Assembly: GCA_964638245.1 (NCBI GenBank)
Contig: CAZWZG010000144.1
Coordinates: 1 to 7,979 of the forward strand
Reading direction: 5' to 3'
Length of the DNA: 7,979 nt
Origin: CAZWZG01 sp964638245
GTDB lineage: Bacteria > Pseudomonadota > Alphaproteobacteria > Rhodobacterales > Rhodobacteraceae
Part shown: piece by piece, positions 5,222-7,979 of the stretch
Layout of the letters: every line of letters begins with the position of its first letter
Numbering within the stretch: position 1 is the first letter of the stretch
Notes under the pieces: generated by a model
What the model saw: only the letters and a program-made list of their open reading frames with translations
What the model was told of the DNA's origin: nothing
The model's database searches: none
Made by a program: the position numbers and the translations under genes

Positions 5222-5503
5222 ATGCGAAGATTGCCTCCAGGATACCTGCCTCCAATCATTGGCCTTCTGGCCTTATGGGCCTCCCCTGCCCTTGCCCAGG
5301 ACCTCTCGCCCATCCAGACAATGCTCGAGACAATCGAAGCGGCGCTCACCGGCCCAATCGGCATCGCGGTCGCGACGCTCGCCGTCCTCGGCGCTGGCTT
5401 CATGTGCATGATGGGGCGGCTCAACTGGGGATGGTTCGCCTCCGTGGTGATCGGGATCGTCCTGATCTTCTCCGCGGGCACCATCGTTGACGGGTTTACC
5501 TGA
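5222..5503 (+). CDS. virB2: VirB2/TrbC-type major pilin
   Basis: A 93-residue pilin precursor. Residues 1-25 are a signal peptide (MRRLPP at the start, a hydrophobic core, cleavage after SPALA before Gln26). The mature part has two hydrophobic helices, about 45-63 (GPIGIAVATLAVLGAGFM) and 72-88, joined by the short polar loop MGRLNWG, as in VirB2/TrbC subunits. Length and layout match the family. The protein inserts in the inner membrane and is then built into the conjugative pilus. GAGGG seven bases before the ATG is a good ribosome binding site. The stop codon TGA shares its last base with the virB3 start, showing a tightly coupled operon. Confidence 0.93.
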   Translation: MRRLPPGYLPPIIGLLALWASPALAQDLSPIQTMLETIEAALTGPIGIAVATLAVLGAGFMCMMGRLNWGWFASVVIGIVLIFSAGTIVDGFT

Positions 5504-5781
5504 TGGCCATGCGATCCCCTCTCTTTCTCGGGTTGGCCCGCCCACCGAAATATCTCGGCTTGCCGGTCGGATATCTCGTCGTGCTCACGCTTGGCGTGGT
5601 CCTGCCCTTTATCTGGACGAAGTCACCGGTCTTCTTTCTGGTCGGCGCGCTCGCCTATCCTGTCCTCTGGTTTGTTGCCGACAAGGAGCCGCATTTCTTC
5701 AAAGTTCTGCGCGTCTCCTACGGCACGGTGCGCGGCACGCGCAATCGAGCGCTTCACGGCGGAGACAGCTATGGCGCTTGA
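5503..5781 (+). CDS. virB3: VirB3/TrbD-type inner-membrane T4SS protein
   Basis: A 92-residue inner-membrane protein that works with VirB4 and VirB6-VirB8 in assembling the secretion complex. It has the family signature PLFLGLARPPKYLGLPVGY at 6-24, two adjacent hydrophobic segments (about 20-38 and 42-59) and the conserved DKEPHFFKVL after them. The start overlaps the virB2 stop by one base (TGATG), and there is no good ribosome binding site of its own, so translation probably depends on coupling. An alternative ATG lies two codons downstream. The gene overlaps virB4 by 11 bases. Confidence 0.92.
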   Translation: MAMRSPLFLGLARPPKYLGLPVGYLVVLTLGVVLPFIWTKSPVFFLVGALAYPVLWFVADKEPHFFKVLRVSYGTVRGTRNRALHGGDSYGA

Positions 5782-7966
5782 CGGGATGAAATATGCAAAG
5801 CCTAGCCCGGCGGTCATTGAAACCAGCGGCACAGCTCTGACACGCGAAAGCCATCTCGCCGAGCATTTGCCCTACGTCGCCTTCGCCGAACCCGACGTCA
5901 TGGTCTTGCGGGAGGGCGATCTGATGGCCACGCTCCGCCTCGAGGGACTTGCGGCACCGACGACACCGGACATCGATCTCGATGCCATGAAACGCGCGGT
6001 CGCGGCGGTTATCGCGCAAACAGGCAATCTCTACGGCTTCTATGTTCACCGCATATTTGTTCCCCAGAACCTCACGCTGCCTCCTGTACAACGTGACGGC
6101 TTTGCAGCCGAGATCGACCAACGCTGGCAAGCTCACATCGCGCAACTCGCGCCCAAGAAACCGCAGCTTTATCTGAGCATCTTGCGACGTCCGGAGATCG
6201 GGGCACGGGTCCCGCTGCTCAACGCCTTTGCCAAGCGAACCTGGATGAAAGACCGCGCGGGTCGCGCGCGGGAACTCGATGAAGTGGCCGGATTCTTCGA
6301 GACTGCGCTTGGGCCTGCAAAACCTGTTCGTCTCGACAACACCACCGGCGAATGGCTCGGGTTTCTTGCGACGCTGCTCACCGGCCAATACGCCCCGATT
6401 GCCCGACCAAACGCCCCCCTGCCCCTGGCCTACGCGCTTGGGTCCTGCCGAGCGACTTTTGACGCAGATACGGCTCGGATCACATGTGGCACGACGGGTG
6501 AGACACGGTATGGGGCCCTCTTCAGCATCAAGAGCTATCCTGCACTGACCGATGTCTCTCTGTTTGACGGTCTCGACCTTCCGCTTGATGTCGTGCTGAC
6601 GAATTCCTTCACGCCGATCCCCACCAATATCATGGCGGAACGGATTCAACGGATCGTTCGGCAGATGCGCGCGGCCGATGATGCGGCAGTCTCCTTGCGG
6701 GATCAACTCATGGAAGCGGCCGATGACCAGGAAGCAGGGCGCATTGCATTCGGCGATCATCACCTGTCCATCGCCGTCCACGCGCCCGATCAACCGACGC
6801 TCGAACAGGCCGCAGCCGAGATCAAACGTCTGGGGCAGGAAATCATGGCCGTGATCGTGCGAGAGAACATGGCCCTCAAGGCAACCTATTTTGGGCAGGC
6901 TCCCGGTAACTACGGCTACCGTGCCCGAAAGACACCGATCTCCACCATCAACTTCGCGGATTTCTCGGCGCTGCATGGATGCGTCGAAGGACGTTCGGAT
7001 CGAGATACACCGTGGGGAGCGCGCCTAACGGTCTTCCCGACGACGGGCACCTCTGCCTACGGCTTCAACTTCCACGAACCCGGATCGCCCGAGCGCGAAC
7101 CGACTGTTGGCCATACGCTTGTTCTGGGCCGCACGGGCAGCGGCAAGACCCTCACGACTGCTTTTCTCGCCGCCCAAGCGCAGCGGGTCGGCGCGCGGCT
7201 GTTTTTCTTCGACAAGGATCGCGGGCTCGAGATGGCGGTGCGCGCCCTGGGCGGTCACTACAATACGATCCTTGCCGGTATCCCGACGGGCCTCAACCCG
7301 CTGCAGACAGAGACGGATGAACGCGGACGGGCCTGGCTGTCGGACTGGCTGGCGACGCTTCTGGCGCGGGCGGGCGATCTGTCCGGAGAGCAGTCTCGGC
7401 ACATTCAGAGCGCGGTGTCGCAAAATGCGGATGCCGGCCCCTCGCTGCAACGGTTTGTCTCGTTCCAAACCTTGTTCCAATCGCTCGACGATGATGGTGA
7501 GTTGCAGGCGCGTGTTGGGGAATGGGCACCGGGTGGTCGTTATGGCTGGGTCTTCGATATGCCGCAGGACAACGATGCCTTGCATATGGACGGCGACATT
7601 GTCGGATTCGACATGACCGAGATCCTCGACATGTCGACCGAACGTATGGCTGTCTTGTCCTACATCCTGCGCCGGATCGAGCGGATCGTAGAAGATCGCC
7701 GACCGACAGTGATTGTTCTGGACGAAGCCTGGAAGCTTCTCGACGATCCCTATTTCGCGGCGAGGCTCGAAAACTGGCTCGTCACCCTCCGCAAGATGAA
7801 CTGCGTCGTCGTGATGATGACCCAATACCCCAGTCAGTTGCGAGAGGCTCGGGTCGGCAAGACCATTATCGAGACGGTACCGACCCAAATAATTTTCCCC
7901 AATGAACGGGCGACCCCCTCCGATTGTCTGACGTCAGCACCAATGGGACAGTTGAGGGTGATTTGA
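5771..7966 (+). CDS. virB4: VirB4 ATPase of the type IV secretion system, C-terminus lost at an insertion-like junction
   Basis: The energising ATPase of the conjugation channel, at the inner membrane. Visible parts: an N-terminal VirB4/CagE domain (about residues 10-400, e.g. NLYGFYVHRI), Walker A GRTGSGKT at 453-460, a Walker B strand ending LDEA with Asp651 and Glu652, and the MTQYPSQL motif near 683. The GAGTD-like region NERATPSD ends at residue 718. Normal VirB4 proteins continue from here, usually DYAFLGLNDKE and about 70-90 more residues. In this gene the last 13 codons (CLTSAPMGQLRVI) are unrelated and end at TGA 7964-7966. The other two forward frames do not restore homology. The start ATG 5771 follows GGAGA at a good distance. 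The core ATPase is intact, but loss of the C-terminus probably impairs the system. Whether the truncated protein is stable is not known. Confidence 0.9.
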   Translation: MALDGMKYAKPSPAVIETSGTALTRESHLAEHLPYVAFAEPDVMVLREGDLMATLRLEGLAAPTTPDIDLDAMKRAVAAVIAQTGNLYGFYVHRIFVPQNLTLPPVQRDGFAAEIDQRWQAHIAQLAPKKPQLYLSILRRPEIGARVPLLNAFAKRTWMKDRAGRARELDEVAGFFETALGPAKPVRLDNTTGEWLGFLATLLTGQYAPIARPNAPLPLAYALGSCRATFDADTARITCGTTGETRYGALFSIKSYPALTDVSLFDGLDLPLDVVLTNSFTPIPTNIMAERIQRIVRQMRAADDAAVSLRDQLMEAADDQEAGRIAFGDHHLSIAVHAPDQPTLEQAAAEIKRLGQEIMAVIVRENMALKATYFGQAPGNYGYRARKTPISTINFADFSALHGCVEGRSDRDTPWGARLTVFPTTGTSAYGFNFHEPGSPEREPTVGHTLVLGRTGSGKTLTTAFLAAQAQRVGARLFFFDKDRGLEMAVRALGGHYNTILAGIPTGLNPLQTETDERGRAWLSDWLATLLARAGDLSGEQSRHIQSAVSQNADAGPSLQRFVSFQTLFQSLDDDGELQARVGEWAPGGRYGWVFDMPQDNDALHMDGDIVGFDMTEILDMSTERMAVLSYILRRIERIVEDRRPTVIVLDEAWKLLDDPYFAARLENWLVTLRKMNCVVVMMTQYPSQLREARVGKTIIETVPTQIIFPNERATPSDCLTSAPMGQLRVI

Positions 7967-7979
7967 TAAGAGAGGGTTT
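7925..7979. mobile_element. Possible left end of an insertion sequence interrupting virB4
   Basis: From T7925, where virB4 homology stops, the sequence begins TGTCTGACGTCAGCACC, contains a 10-bp palindrome CTGACGTCAG (7928-7937) and has GAGGGT twice (7954-7959 and 7972-7977). A 5' TG end with repeated motifs near the terminus fits IS21-family elements, whose first gene would follow beyond the window. No transposase is visible here, so this is inference; a chromosomal rearrangement is an alternative. Confidence 0.4.

Noticed and set aside
5699..6976. A 425-codon open frame on the minus strand
   Set aside because: It is antisense to virB3/virB4. The plus-strand frame has clear VirB3 and VirB4 motifs; the minus frame is rich in Arg, Cys and His, as expected of a shadow in GC-rich DNA.
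7025..7888. A 287-codon open frame on the minus strand
   Set aside because: Antisense to the VirB4 ATPase domain with Walker motifs on the plus strand; no recognisable domain in the minus frame.

Overview
The window is about 60% GC. It looks like accessory DNA from an alphaproteobacterium, probably a plasmid or integrative conjugative element. The codon use, the small XRE regulator and the style of the virB genes fit Rhodobacterales, Hyphomonadales or rhizobial/sphingomonad relatives. This placement is inference from protein style; no rRNA or tRNA marker is present.

Layout. (1) Positions 1-1374, plus strand: the 3' part of a cation diffusion facilitator (CDF) metal exporter, overlapped by a small integral-membrane methyltransferase of the PEMT/ICMT type, probably metal-resistance cargo. 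(2) Positions 1375-1664: no convincing gene; a possible 42-codon remnant on the minus strand and an AT-rich promoter-like stretch. (3) Positions 1665-2108: a 70-aa XRE-type repressor, followed after one TAG in the same frame by a second small open frame of unknown function. (4) Positions 2110-2358, minus strand: an 82-aa Ser/Ala/Lys-rich protein with an internal duplication. (5) Positions 2359-2516: a control region with three 9-bp direct repeats and a 7-bp dyad. (6) Positions 2517-3556: a two-gene toxin-antitoxin module (HTH antitoxin, then PIN-domain RNase) with an ATGA overlap. (7) Positions 3572-4150, minus strand: a secreted, cysteine-containing TrbM/KikA-like conjugation protein. (8) Positions 4279-7966, plus strand: an uncharacterised 118-aa gene, then virB1 (lytic transglycosylase), virB2 (pilin), virB3 and virB4 (ATPase), tightly spaced or overlapping as one operon.

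How it fits together. The right half is the start of a VirB-type type IV secretion (conjugation) operon: VirB1 opens the cell wall, VirB2 is the pilus subunit, VirB3 and VirB4 form the inner-membrane assembly platform, and the TrbM-like protein is a periplasmic accessory. The XRE protein is a natural candidate regulator of transfer genes, and the toxin-antitoxin pair would stabilise the element. The metal exporter would be cargo.

The most notable irregularity is at the right edge. VirB4 is normal up to the NERATPSD motif (residue 718), then runs into 12 unrelated residues and a stop. The last 55 bases look like the end of an inserted mobile element, so this copy of the transfer system is probably interrupted. 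I did not find a wholly new system. The best leads are the virB4 junction, the 9-bp repeats in front of the toxin-antitoxin module, a shared TATATTGC motif in two control regions, and the signal peptide of VirB1 encoded inside the upstream gene.
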